Shown here: piece by piece, positions 28,358-37,156 of the stretch
How positions within the stretch are numbered: position 1 is the first letter of the stretch
Layout: the number at the start of each line of letters is the position of its first letter
From: Bradyrhizobium agreste
GTDB taxonomy: Bacteria > Pseudomonadota > Alphaproteobacteria > Rhizobiales > Xanthobacteraceae
Direction: 5' to 3'
DNA: 64,000 nucleotides
Assembly: GCF_016031625.1 (NCBI RefSeq)
Contig: NZ_JACCHP010000022.1
Location: 36,820-100,819, forward strand
The notes under the pieces: model-generated
Seen by the model: only the letters and a program-made list of their open reading frames with translations
The model's database searches: none
Told to the model about the DNA's origin: nothing
Translations under genes and position numbers: made by a program

Positions 28358-28819
28358 TCAGGCTGCCTTCTTCTGCTCGATCTGCGATGCCGCAGGAGCG
28401 CCGCCCGTGATCGCAATGCGGCGCGGCTTCATGGCTTCCGGAACCTCGCGGACGAGGTCGATGATCAGGAGCCCGTCCTGGAACGAGGCCTGCTTCACCT
28501 GGACATAGTCGGCGAGGTTGAACACGCGCCGGAACGGACGCGCGGCGATGCCCTGGTACAGATATTCGCGCGCGGCAGTCTCGGGCTTCTTGCCCTCGAT
28601 GGTGAGCGCGTTCTGCTCGGCCGTCACGGTGATGTCGTTGACACCGAAGCCTGCCACCGCAAGACTGATCCGGTAGTGGTCTTCGCCGGAGCGCTCGATG
28701 TTATAGGGGGGATAATTGTCCTCGGTCGCCTGGCGCAGCGTGCTGTCGACGAGGTCGGCCAGATGGTCGAAGCCGATGGTGGATCGCCACAGGGGCGCGA
28801 AGTCAAAACTGGTCCTCAT
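28358..28819 (-). CDS. Hsp20-family protein, IbpA/HspH type
   Basis: A 153-residue class A sHSP from ATG 28819, with a GGAGGA ribosome site. The crystallin domain includes YPPYNIERSGEDHYRISLA, then EQNALTIEGKK, and YLYQGIAARPFRRVFNLAD, typical of IbpA-like proteins and distinct from the neighbouring class. It ends in a lysine-rich tail. It is the first gene of the pair; the RNA directly upstream resembles a ROSE thermometer, so translation should open on heating. Confidence 0.93.
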   Translation of the reverse strand: MRTSFDFAPLWRSTIGFDHLADLVDSTLRQATEDNYPPYNIERSGEDHYRISLAVAGFGVNDITVTAEQNALTIEGKKPETAAREYLYQGIAARPFRRVFNLADYVQVKQASFQDGLLIIDLVREVPEAMKPRRIAITGGAPAASQIEQKKAA

Positions 28820-28945
28820 AACCAAGTCCTCCAAAGAGCAAGATGGATACGAAGGAGCGCAAGGCGGGATTCAGACGAGTCCGAAAAGACCTGCCCGGCG
28901 CCCGTGCCGGACCCGATTGGCATCCGGCACACCGCTCTCGCGGCG
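28820..28945 (-). promoter_or_regulatory. ROSE-type RNA thermosensor upstream of hsp20
   Basis: The minus-strand leader holds TCTTGCTCTTTGGAGGA at 28827-28843, in which TTGCT can pair with the GGAGGA ribosome site. This U-U-G-C-U/anti-SD block is the hallmark of ROSE elements described in Bradyrhizobium. Further upstream GTGCCGGA and TCCGGCAC form an 8-bp hairpin, and TCGGAC/GTCTGA can form another. The layout (5' hairpins, then an SD-sequestering last hairpin) fits ROSE. The exact 5' end is uncertain. Confidence 0.65.
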
Positions 28946-29124
28946 AAAAACGACTTAGAAGACCGGAAACCGGTTTCAAGAGGGCCAACGAAAATTTTTT
29001 TTGCCCCATCGATGGTCCGCCGGGCCCGGAAGCTCTCGGCGGCAAGGCAAGGTAAAATAAGGGTAAAATCGGCGGTCGAAACAAGGCCAGAGTGCGTCGG
29101 CGCGTCTGGCCCCGGGCAACGCGC

Positions 29125-30687
29125 ATGACGAACCAGGCGGCAGCACACCGCAGACCACGGTCCCGACCGCGGCAGGCTGGTCGCGCGGCCGGCGTGATTG
29201 CCCTGCTCGCCGCCGCAATGGCCTTTGCGGCGCAGGCCGAGGACATCGCCATCTCGCCCGCCGGATTGAAGCCGATCGGAACGATCGACGCGCGCTTTCA
29301 GTCCTACAACATCGAGATGGTGGAGGTGACTGGCGGACGGTTCTGGAGGCCATATCCGCGAACGACACGCGCCTTCGACCAGCGGGATCGTTACAGCGCG
29401 CGACCGCCGATCGATCTTGCCAATGCGCGACTGCGCCGGCTCGCCGCGGCGTTGTCGCCGGCCTATCTGCGCGTGAGCGGCACCTGGGCCAATGCGACGT
29501 TCTTTTCCGAGGCGCCGGGAAAGCCGCCGCCGGGATTCAATTCGGTGCTCAGCCGAGCGCAATGGCGCGGCGTGGTGGAGTTCGCGCGTGCGGTCGATGC
29601 GGAGATCGTCACCTCCTTTGCGATCAGTCCCGGCAACCGCGATGCCCACGGCATCTGGAAGCCGGATCAGGCGCAGCAGCTGGTCGAGGCGACGCGCGCA
29701 CTGGGTGGCCGTCTCGCCGCCGCCGAATTCATGAACGAGCCGACGCTCGCAGCGACGAACGGCGCACCGGCGGGCTATGACGCGGCCGCCTATGGCCGCG
29801 ACTTCAAGGTCTTCCGCGATTGGATGCGGCGCGCCGCACCGGAGACGCTGATCCTCGGCCCGGGCTCGGCCGGCGATGCACCATCGCCGTCCGGCGCGGG
29901 GCTCACCACACGGGACCTGCTTGCCGCATCCGGTCCTGGCGTCGATCGGTTCTCCTATCACCATTACAACACGATCTCGCCGCGCTGCGGCGGGCACGAC
30001 GATCCGGCGCAGGCTCTTTCCGAGCAATGGCTCGGCCGTACCGATACGACACTTGGGACCTACCGGGCGCTGCGCGACGCATTCGAGCCGGGCAAGCCGA
30101 TCTGGCTGACCGAGACGGCCGATGCGGCCTGCGGCGGCGGCTTATGGGACCGGACTTTGCTGGACACATTCCGCTATCTCGACCAGCTCGGACGCCTGGC
30201 GAAGGCCGGCGTCCAGGTGGTAATGCACAACACGCTGGCCGCCAGCGATTACGGCCTGCTCGAGGAAACCACGTTCAGGCCGCGGCCAAGCTATTGGGCC
30301 GCGCTGCTCTGGCGCCGGCTGATGGGAACGATCGTGCTCGACATGGGCAAGGCTGCACCGCGCGATCTCCATCTCTATGCGCATTGCCATCCGGCCAAAC
30401 CAGGCGCGGTGTCGCTGCTCGCGATCAACACGTCATACAGCAGGTCGCGCACGCTATCGCTGCCGGATTCCGCCGAGCGGTACACACTGCACGCGGCGCG
30501 GCTGCAGGGCACGATTGTGCAGTTGAACGGCAAGACGCTCGCGCTGACCGACGATGGCCGGCTGCCGCCGCTCCAGGCACGCGCTGCACCACAGGGCGCG
30601 ATTCGGCTCGCGCCGACGACGATCAACTTCCTGGTGCTTCCGAACGCTGCAAATCCGGCTTGCCTGTCCCGGCGCTCAGGATCTTAG
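29125..30687 (+). CDS. Exported GH79-like glycoside hydrolase (heparanase/beta-glucuronidase type)
   Basis: A 520-residue protein from ATG 29125; a GTG 11 codons upstream is possible. An arginine-rich start and hydrophobic segment to about residue 38 (FAAQAEDIA) look like a signal peptide. The barrel has LSPAYLRVSGTWANATFF, the acid/base Glu205 in EFMNEPT, the SYHHYN strand and the nucleophile Glu330 in WLTETADAACGGG. The following YWAALLWRRLMGTIVL strongly recalls heparanase. A C-terminal beta domain ends the protein. GH79 enzymes remove glucuronate-type residues from glycans. The substrate here is unknown; the start is divergent from the hsp20 pair. Confidence 0.75.
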   Translation: MTNQAAAHRRPRSRPRQAGRAAGVIALLAAAMAFAAQAEDIAISPAGLKPIGTIDARFQSYNIEMVEVTGGRFWRPYPRTTRAFDQRDRYSARPPIDLANARLRRLAAALSPAYLRVSGTWANATFFSEAPGKPPPGFNSVLSRAQWRGVVEFARAVDAEIVTSFAISPGNRDAHGIWKPDQAQQLVEATRALGGRLAAAEFMNEPTLAATNGAPAGYDAAAYGRDFKVFRDWMRRAAPETLILGPGSAGDAPSPSGAGLTTRDLLAASGPGVDRFSYHHYNTISPRCGGHDDPAQALSEQWLGRTDTTLGTYRALRDAFEPGKPIWLTETADAACGGGLWDRTLLDTFRYLDQLGRLAKAGVQVVMHNTLAASDYGLLEETTFRPRPSYWAALLWRRLMGTIVLDMGKAAPRDLHLYAHCHPAKPGAVSLLAINTSYSRSRTLSLPDSAERYTLHAARLQGTIVQLNGKTLALTDDGRLPPLQARAAPQGAIRLAPTTINFLVLPNAANPACLSRRSGS

Positions 30688-31977
30688 CGAGTCCCGCGCC
30701 GTCTCCGGCGCCATAAGCGTCGCGATGATCGTGACGATCGACAGCGCGACGATGTAGACCGACACCGCCCAATAGGAGCCGGCCCAGGCGAGCAGCGCGG
30801 CCGCAATCAGCGGCGAGAAGCCGCCGCTGAGCGCCGCCGCGACGTTGGCGCCGAGCGAAGCTCCGCTGTAGCGCACCTGGGTGCGAAACAGCTCCGGCAT
30901 GAACGCGGCCTTCGGCCCGAACAGCAGCGCATGGGTGAGCGTCATCGTGACGACGAGCGCGAGCGTGATCAGCGCCGGCTCCCTGGTGTCGAGGAACCAG
31001 AACAGCGGAAACGCCAGCGCCACCGAGAACACGCCACCGGCCAGATACAGCGCCTTGCGTCCGAACATATCGGACAGCCAGCCGGCCAGCGGCAGCGTCG
31101 CGAACTCGACGATCGCGGCATAGACCACCGCATCCAGGATCACCTGCCGCGGCAGGCCGAGCTTGGTCGTCGCGTAGACCACCGTGAACACGGTAAGGAG
31201 ATAAGCGAGCCCGACCTCCGACACCGTGATGCCGATCGCCAGCAGAAAGCTGCGCCAGTCGCGGCGCAGCACTTCGAGGGCCGGCTGTGCCAGCACCTCC
31301 TTGCGCTCGACGATCTCCTTGAAGTGAGGCGTCTCCGCGAGCTTGAGCCGCACGATGAAGCCGACACCGACCAGCAGAATGCTGATCAGGAACGGCACGC
31401 GCCAGCCCCAGCTGAGGAAGTCCGCCTCGGGCAGCTTCGTCATCAGGCCGAAGATGCCGGTGGAGGCGGCGACGCCGAGGGGAAAGCCGACCTGGACCAG
31501 GCTGCCGTAGAAGCCGCGGCGGTTGCCGGCGTGCTCGATCACCATCACGACCGCGCCGCTCCACTCGCCCCCGAGCCCGATGCCCTGAACGAAACGAAGG
31601 ATCACGAGCAGGATCGGCGCCCAGACGCCGATCTGATCGTAGGTCGGCAGGCACCCGATCAAGAAGGTGCCGAGCCCCATCGCAATCATGGTCGCAACCA
31701 GCATGGTCTTGCGGCCGAGCCGGTCGCCGTAATGCCCGATGATGGCGCCGCCGATCGGCCGCGCGACGAAGCCGACCGCATAGGTCGAGAATGCCGCGAG
31801 CGTGCCGACGAAGGGATCGAAGCTCGGGAAGAACAGCTTGTTGAAGACGAGCGCCGCCGCCGTGCCGTAGATCAGGAAATCGTACCACTCGATCGCGGTG
31901 CCGAGCGCACTCGCCCACACCACATGCGCCGTCGTCGATCTCTCCGCCGCCGCGGAGACCCCCATTGCTGTCGTCAT
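30676..31977 (-). CDS. MHS-type MFS transporter (metabolite:H+ symporter)
   Basis: A 433-residue, 12-helix transporter from ATG 31977. The MHS family marks are clear: SALGTAIEWYDFLIYGTAAAL in the first helix, GHYGDRLGRKTML between helices 2 and 3, RFVQGIGLGGEWSGAVV, and LAETPHFKEI in the central loop. Relatives carry dicarboxylates, betaines, shikimate or similar organic acids. Its last 12 bases overlap the GH79 gene tail to tail. The substrate cannot be assigned. Confidence 0.92.
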   Translation of the reverse strand: MTTAMGVSAAAERSTTAHVVWASALGTAIEWYDFLIYGTAAALVFNKLFFPSFDPFVGTLAAFSTYAVGFVARPIGGAIIGHYGDRLGRKTMLVATMIAMGLGTFLIGCLPTYDQIGVWAPILLVILRFVQGIGLGGEWSGAVVMVIEHAGNRRGFYGSLVQVGFPLGVAASTGIFGLMTKLPEADFLSWGWRVPFLISILLVGVGFIVRLKLAETPHFKEIVERKEVLAQPALEVLRRDWRSFLLAIGITVSEVGLAYLLTVFTVVYATTKLGLPRQVILDAVVYAAIVEFATLPLAGWLSDMFGRKALYLAGGVFSVALAFPLFWFLDTREPALITLALVVTMTLTHALLFGPKAAFMPELFRTQVRYSGASLGANVAAALSGGFSPLIAAALLAWAGSYWAVSVYIVALSIVTIIATLMAPETARDSLRS

Positions 31978-32050
31978 GTCACGCCCCAACGATTCCAGTA
32001 GGCATCATGGCCAAACGTTGTGACGGTTGCAATCTGTGGGAGTTGTTGGC

Positions 32051-32189
32051 TCTCGTGCCCCGGACGCTGCGCAGCACGAAGTGATGCGCTGCAGAGCCGG
32101 GGCCCATCTTTCCTCAAGCAGTCCGTGCGGCATGGGTCCCGGCTCTGCGCGGCAGCGCAAGAGCGCTGCAGCGCGTCCGGGACACGAGA
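32051..32189. repeat. Long imperfect inverted repeat (TCTCGTGCCCCGGAC type)
   Basis: The ends TCTCGTGCCCCGGACGCTGC and GCAGCGCGTCCGGGACACGAGA are near-perfect inverted copies. Inside, GCTGCAGAGCCGGGGCCCAT and ATGGGTCCCGGCTCTGCGC also pair. The element fills most of the 336-base gap between the transporter and the binding-protein gene; nothing else was seen in that gap. Confidence 0.8.
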
Positions 32190-32313
32190 CCTTGGGTGCC
32201 GCAACGGCAGATCCCGCCTAGCTGCTATTCGCTATTGACAAACTCATCTGTTAATATCTAACTACCACAAACAATCCTGCCGCGCCAAGCGGCGAATAAG
32301 AGAGGAAACGGCA

Positions 32314-33528
32314 ATGAGAGGGCTCTTGGCCTGCACCATGCTCGCGGCCATGACTTCGGCTGCCATGACCACTGCGGCGACCGCGCAAGTGTCCGACGAC
32401 GTGGTGCGGATCGGCGTGCTGACGGACCTGTCGAGCTGGGGCCGCGACAATTCTGGGCCGGGCTCGGTCGAGGCCGCCAAGATGGCCGTGGAGGAATTCG
32501 GGCCGACCGTGCTCGGCAAGCCGATCGAGATCATCAGCGCCGACCATCAGATGAAGACCGACGTCGGCGTGCAGATCGTCCGCGGCTGGTTCGACAACGG
32601 CAAGGTCGACGCCGTCGTCGACATCCCCAATTCCGGCATCGCGATCGCCGTGCACAACATGGTGCGCGAGCGCGGCAAGATCGCCCTGCTCTCCGGTCCC
32701 GGCGCGAGCTCGCTGACCGACGAGCTTTGCAGCCCGAACACCGTGCATTTCACCTACGACACTTATGCGCTGTCGAAGGTGACGGCCTCCGCCGTGATCC
32801 GGGAAGGCGGCAAGTCCTGGTACTTCATCACGGCCGACTACGCCTTCGGCCAGCAGCTCGAGAAGGACGCCACGCGCTTCATCAACGAGATGGGCGGCAA
32901 GGTGCTCGGCGGCGTCAAGCATCCGACCAACACCGCCGATTTCTCCTCCTTCGCGCTGCAGGCGCAGAGCTCGAAATCCGACGTGGTCGCCTTCGCCAAT
33001 GCCGGCCAGGACACCGACAACGCCATCAAGCAATCCGGCGAATTTGGCCTGGTCCAGGGCGGCCAGAAGCTGGTCGGCCTGTTGATGTTCGACACCGACG
33101 TGCACGCCATCGGCCTGAAGGCCGCGCAGGGCACCTATATGACCACGGCGTCCTACTGGGCCATGGATGAGGCCACCCGCGCCTGGTCGAAGAAGTTCTA
33201 CGAGCGCACCAAGGTGATGCCGACCATGATCCAGACCGGCGTCTACGGCTCGGTGCTGCATTATCTCAAGGCGATCAAGGCGGCCGGCACCGACGATTCC
33301 GCCAAGGTGATGGCCAAGATGCGCGAGCTGCCGATCGAGGATATCTTCGTCCACGGCGGCAAGTTGCGCGAGGACGGCCGTGTCATCCGCGACATGTATC
33401 TCGCCAAGGTGAAAAAGCCCGAGCAGTCCAAGGAGCCGTGGGATTATCTGGACATCGTCAAGACCGTGAAGGGCGAAGATGCCTTCCGCCCGGTCTCCGA
33501 ATCCAAATGTCCGCTCCTGAAGAAGTGA
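32314..33528 (+). CDS. Branched-chain-type ABC transporter substrate-binding protein, orphan
   Basis: A 404-residue periplasmic protein preceded by agaggaaacg. A signal peptide ends near ATAQ (residue 25). The type I periplasmic-binding fold is shown by VRIGVLTDLSSWGRDNSGPG, KPIEIISADHQMKTDVGVQI and SWYFITADYAFGQQLEKDA. This class (LivJ-like) binds amino acids, amides, aromatic acids and other small ligands. No permease or ATPase of the matching family is nearby, so it either serves a distant transporter or has another role. A flavoprotein gene follows eight bases later, suggesting the ligand is its substrate. Confidence 0.92.
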   Translation: MRGLLACTMLAAMTSAAMTTAATAQVSDDVVRIGVLTDLSSWGRDNSGPGSVEAAKMAVEEFGPTVLGKPIEIISADHQMKTDVGVQIVRGWFDNGKVDAVVDIPNSGIAIAVHNMVRERGKIALLSGPGASSLTDELCSPNTVHFTYDTYALSKVTASAVIREGGKSWYFITADYAFGQQLEKDATRFINEMGGKVLGGVKHPTNTADFSSFALQAQSSKSDVVAFANAGQDTDNAIKQSGEFGLVQGGQKLVGLLMFDTDVHAIGLKAAQGTYMTTASYWAMDEATRAWSKKFYERTKVMPTMIQTGVYGSVLHYLKAIKAAGTDDSAKVMAKMRELPIEDIFVHGGKLREDGRVIRDMYLAKVKKPEQSKEPWDYLDIVKTVKGEDAFRPVSESKCPLLKK

Positions 33529-33536
33529 GGTGAGAC

Positions 33537-35270
33537 ATGACCGGCACCGAGCATGACGCCATCGAGACTTACGAGTGCGACGTGCTCGTGGCCGGATCGG
33601 GTTGCTCCGGCATGTCGGCCGCGATCACCGCGCGCTATCGCGGGCTCGACGTGCTGATCGTCGAGAAGGAGCCGCGCTTCGGCGGCACCACAGCCCGCTC
33701 CGGCGGCTGGCTCTGGATTCCCGGCACCTCGCTGGCGAAGGCTTACGGCATCGAGGAGGCGCCGGAACAGGCCCGCACGTATCTGCGGCACGAGGCCGGC
33801 AACAATTACGACGCGGCACGCGTCGATGCCTTCCTGAGTGCCGGCCCTGAAGCGGTCGATTTCTTCACCACCAAGACGGCGCTGCGCTTCGACATGCCGC
33901 TGGTCTTTCCCGATTACCACGCTGAGGCGCCCGGCGGCGCCCAGGGCGGCCGCTCCATGGTGACGCGCCCGTTCGACGGCCGCGAGCTCGGCGATCTCAT
34001 CAAATCGCTCGGCATGCCGCTGCCCGAACTCACCGTGTTCGGCATGATGCTGGGAAGCGGCAAGGAGATCATCCACTTCATGCGCGTCACGAAGTCGCTG
34101 ACCTCGGCGGTCTATGTCGCCAAGCGCCTGACGCGGCATCTCATGGACGTGCTACGCTATGGCCGCGGCATGACGCTCACCAACGGCAATGCGCTCGCAG
34201 GCCGCCTCGCAAGGTCCGCGCTCGACCTGAAGATTCCGATGTGGCTGTCCTCGCCCGTGCGGCAGCTGATGGTCGAGAACGGCACCGTGACCGGCGCCAT
34301 CGTCTCGCGCGAGGGACGCGACGTGCATGTCCGCGCACGCCAGGGCGTCGTGCTTGCCTGCGGCGGCTTTCCGCATGACGTCGAGCGGCGCAAGAAGATG
34401 TTTCCGCATGCGCCGACCGGCGTTGAGCATTATTCGCCTGGGCCTACGGGCAACACCGGCGACGGCCTGCGCCTTGCGGAAGGCGCCGGCGGCCGCATCG
34501 AGGACCGCCTGCCGAACGCGGCGGCCTGGGTGCCGGTGTCGCTGACCACGCGCAAGGACGGCTCCAAGGGCGTGATGCCGCACTTCATCGATCGCGCCAA
34601 GCCAGGCGTGATCGCGGTGATGCGCGACGGCAAGCGTTTCGCCAATGAAGGCAATTCCTATCACGACTTCGTCCAGGCCATGATCAAGGCGGCCAAGCCC
34701 GGCGAGGAGATCGCCGCTTTCCTGGTCTGCGATCACAAGACGCTGCGGAAATACGGCCTCGGCTGCGTACCGCCCTTCCCGATGCCGCTGGGTCATCATT
34801 TGAAGACGGGCTATCTCATGCGCGGCGACACACTGGAAGCGCTGGCGGCGAAAGCCGGGATCGACGCCAAGGCGTTCGCCGAGACGGTCAAGCAGTTCAA
34901 TGTGACGGCGCCACAAGGCCAGGATGCCGCCTTCGGCAAGGGCTCGAAGGCCTACAACCGCTACCAGGGCGATGCGCTGCACGGCCCCAATCCTTGCGTG
35001 GCGCCGATCGAGAATGGGCCGTTCTACGCCATCAAGATGGTGATCGGCGATCTCGGCACCTATGCCGGCATCGTCACCGACGCGAACGCGCGGGCGCTCG
35101 ACGCCGAGGGCCGGGTGATTCCCGGCCTCTATGCCGCCGGCAACGACATGGCGAGCATCATGGGCGGCAATTATCCGGGTGCCGGCATCACGCTTGGGCC
35201 GGCGCTGACCTTCGGCTACATTGCTGGCAGACATCTTGCCGACAGCGCCGCCAAGCGCGACGCGGCGTAG
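33537..35270 (+). CDS. FAD-dependent oxidoreductase (fumarate reductase/ketosteroid dehydrogenase-like)
   Basis: A 577-residue flavoprotein. The N-terminal dinucleotide fold is VLVAGSGCSGMSAAITA, followed by EKEPRFGGTTARSGGWLWIP. The C-terminal FAD-binding end is LYAAGNDMASIMGGNYPGAG, then TLGPALTFGYIAGRHLA. This is the pattern of the succinate dehydrogenase/fumarate reductase flavoprotein superfamily, including 3-ketosteroid dehydrogenases and related desaturases. There is no signal peptide, so it is likely cytoplasmic. It is in one operon with the binding protein; its substrate is unknown. Confidence 0.9.
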   Translation: MTGTEHDAIETYECDVLVAGSGCSGMSAAITARYRGLDVLIVEKEPRFGGTTARSGGWLWIPGTSLAKAYGIEEAPEQARTYLRHEAGNNYDAARVDAFLSAGPEAVDFFTTKTALRFDMPLVFPDYHAEAPGGAQGGRSMVTRPFDGRELGDLIKSLGMPLPELTVFGMMLGSGKEIIHFMRVTKSLTSAVYVAKRLTRHLMDVLRYGRGMTLTNGNALAGRLARSALDLKIPMWLSSPVRQLMVENGTVTGAIVSREGRDVHVRARQGVVLACGGFPHDVERRKKMFPHAPTGVEHYSPGPTGNTGDGLRLAEGAGGRIEDRLPNAAAWVPVSLTTRKDGSKGVMPHFIDRAKPGVIAVMRDGKRFANEGNSYHDFVQAMIKAAKPGEEIAAFLVCDHKTLRKYGLGCVPPFPMPLGHHLKTGYLMRGDTLEALAAKAGIDAKAFAETVKQFNVTAPQGQDAAFGKGSKAYNRYQGDALHGPNPCVAPIENGPFYAIKMVIGDLGTYAGIVTDANARALDAEGRVIPGLYAAGNDMASIMGGNYPGAGITLGPALTFGYIAGRHLADSAAKRDAA

Positions 35271-35317
35271 AGCATGATCCGGAAAAGTGGGCAGCGGTTT
35301 TCCGAAAAGATCATGCT
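35271..35317. repeat. Bradyrhizobial AGCATGATCCGGAAAA palindromic repeat
   Basis: AGCATGATCCGGAAAA and TTTTCCGAAAAGATCATGCT face each other around GTGGGCAGCGG. It begins on the base after the flavoprotein stop codon, so it may also end transcription. The sequence resembles a very common short intergenic repeat in these genomes. Confidence 0.8.
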
Positions 35318-35347
35318 CAAACAAGGACTCAGGCGCATCGGAGGCGC

Positions 35348-36142
35348 ATGAAGAGAGAGAGCCGCGGCATCCAGTCGATCGAGGTCGGCGGCGAATTGCT
35401 CCGCGCGCTCGCCCGCAGCGGCGAGCCGATGATGCTGCGCGATCTCGCCCGCGAAGCCGGCATGACGCCGGCCAAGGCGCATCCCTATCTCGCCAGCTTC
35501 TCCCGCATCGGCCTGATCGAGCAGGACGAGACCACAGGCCGCTACGAGATCGGCGCGCTGGCGCTGGAGCTCGGCCTGATCAGCCTGCGCCGCCTCTCCG
35601 GCGTGCGCATCGCGCGCCCGAAGATCGCGGGCCTCGCGAGCCAGATCGGCCACGCCGTCTCGCTCGCGGTCTGGGGCACGCACGGACCGACCGTGGTGCA
35701 GCTGGAAGAGCCGGCCCAGCCGGTGCACATCGTGATGCGCGTCGGCTCGGTGATGGCGCTGCTGGAGACCGCGACGGGCCGCGCCTTCGCGGCGTTCCTG
35801 CCGGAGAAGACGATCAGCGCCGCGCTCGACAGCGGCCTCGACCGCCATGGTGTCGGCTACAACCCGAAGCGCGCCGTGAAAGGTGCCAAGGTCGCCGAGA
35901 TACTCGCTGAGGTGCGCAAGCACGGCCTCGCCCGTGCGCTCGGCGATCCCCTGCCCGGCGTCAACGCGTTCTCCGCGCCGGTGTTCGATCATTCCGGCCA
36001 CGTCGCGCTGGTCATCACCGCGATGGGCCCGGAAGGCACGTTCGACGCGCGCTGGGACAGCCCGATCGCACATGCGCTGCGAGACTGTGCGGGCGCCATC
36101 TCGAAGCGGCTGGGTTACGGGATCAATGCTGCGGCGGAGTGA
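35348..36142 (+). CDS. IclR-family transcriptional regulator
   Basis: A 264-residue regulator from ATG 35348 (MKRESRGIQSIEVGGELL). The N-terminal winged helix covers about 8-70 (MMLRDLAREAGMTPAKAHPYL, then GLIEQDETTGRYEIG). The C-terminal effector domain contains RVGSVMALLETATGRAFAAF and the closing segment NAFSAPVFDHSGHVALVITAMG. IclR proteins respond to small organic acids. Its position after the binding-protein and flavoprotein genes, facing the TPP/D-amino-acid operon, makes it the candidate regulator of either set. Confidence 0.93.
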   Translation: MKRESRGIQSIEVGGELLRALARSGEPMMLRDLAREAGMTPAKAHPYLASFSRIGLIEQDETTGRYEIGALALELGLISLRRLSGVRIARPKIAGLASQIGHAVSLAVWGTHGPTVVQLEEPAQPVHIVMRVGSVMALLETATGRAFAAFLPEKTISAALDSGLDRHGVGYNPKRAVKGAKVAEILAEVRKHGLARALGDPLPGVNAFSAPVFDHSGHVALVITAMGPEGTFDARWDSPIAHALRDCAGAISKRLGYGINAAAE

Positions 36143-36157
36143 AGCTGTTGGATACGC

Positions 36158-36320
36158 CGTCATGGCCGGGCATAGCCGTCCGAAGGACGGCGTCGCTTTC
36201 CGCTCGCCTATGTCCCGGCCATCCACGTAGCGCGAAGACTGCCGACAGACGTGGATGCCCGGGCCTTCGCCGCGCCGAAGCGGCTTCGACCGCGCAGGCG
36301 GGTCAAGCCCGGGCATGACG
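36158..36320. repeat. Long palindromic repeat (CGTCATGGCCGGG type)
   Basis: It starts CGTCATGGCCGGGCATAG, holds GTCCGAAGGACGG and CATCCACGTAGCGCG near the middle, and ends CAAGCCCGGGCATGACG. It is a longer relative of the repeat at 25974-26059 and lies between the convergent iclR and SDR genes. Confidence 0.78.
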
Positions 36321-36339
36321 ACTGAGAGACAGCCAGGCC

Positions 36340-37119
36340 CTACTTCTCCTTCACCGGCACCGTGTAGTTCAGGACCAGCCGGCCGCCATCCGGATAGATC
36401 GTCTGCCCGGTGATGTAGGACGCATCGTCGCTGGCCAGGAACGCCACGACGGAGGCCACCTCGCTCGGCTCGCCGCCGCGGCCCGCGGGCGTGCGTGACA
36501 GCACGGTCTTGCGCGCATCCTCGGAGGTGTAGATCGACGACGCCACCATGTCGGTCAAAATCGTGCCCGGGCCGACCGCGACGACGCGGATGTTGTGCGG
36601 GGCGAGCGCGACGGCGGCGACGGAGGTCAGCTGCTTCATGCCGCCCTTCGACATCGCGTAGGTCGCAAGCGCCGGGATCGCCAGCAGCGCGTTCACCGAG
36701 GACATGTTGATGATGACCCCGCCGCCGCCTTGCGCGATCATTTGCCTCGCCGCCGCCTGCACGCCGAAGAACGCGCCTTTCAGATTGATGCCGATGATCT
36801 CGTCGAATTCCTCTTCGGTGATGTCGAGGATGTCGCGGTTTCGGGCGACGCCGGCATTGTTGACCATGATGTCGAGCCGGCCGAACTCCTTCACCGCGGT
36901 TGCCAGCAACTGATCCACGTCCGCACGCTTGGCGACATTGCCGACGATCGTGCGCAGCGCATCCGGCCGGCCAAGCTCGGCGGCCGTGGCGGCGAGGCCC
37001 TCGGCATGGACGTCGGAGATGACGACCTTGGCGCCGTCGTCCAAAAATCTCTTCGCGCAGGCCTTGCCGATGCCGCGCGCGGCGCCGGTGATGGCTGCGA
37101 CCTTGCCGGATAGCTTCAT
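36340..37119 (-). CDS. Short-chain dehydrogenase/reductase
   Basis: A 259-residue classical SDR from ATG 37119. The Rossmann motif is AITGAARGIGKA, followed by NNAGVAR, and the catalytic set is Ser in INMSSVNALL with YAMSKGGMK (Tyr-x3-Lys). Aspartate in VVISDVH after the second strand favours NAD over NADP. It oxidises or reduces a secondary alcohol or ketone. It is last of a four-gene operon and 37 bases after the racemase-like gene; the substrate is unknown. Confidence 0.93.
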   Translation of the reverse strand: MKLSGKVAAITGAARGIGKACAKRFLDDGAKVVISDVHAEGLAATAAELGRPDALRTIVGNVAKRADVDQLLATAVKEFGRLDIMVNNAGVARNRDILDITEEEFDEIIGINLKGAFFGVQAAARQMIAQGGGGVIINMSSVNALLAIPALATYAMSKGGMKQLTSVAAVALAPHNIRVVAVGPGTILTDMVASSIYTSEDARKTVLSRTPAGRGGEPSEVASVVAFLASDDASYITGQTIYPDGGRLVLNYTVPVKEK

Positions 37120-37156
37120 GGTCTCCCTCAATACATTGGGACGATCTCGGGCATGT

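Noticed and set aside
29062..29090. Possible heat-shock (RpoH) promoter on the minus strand, CTTG...CCTTAT
   Set aside because: The spacer seems too long for the known consensus, so it is not reported as a feature.
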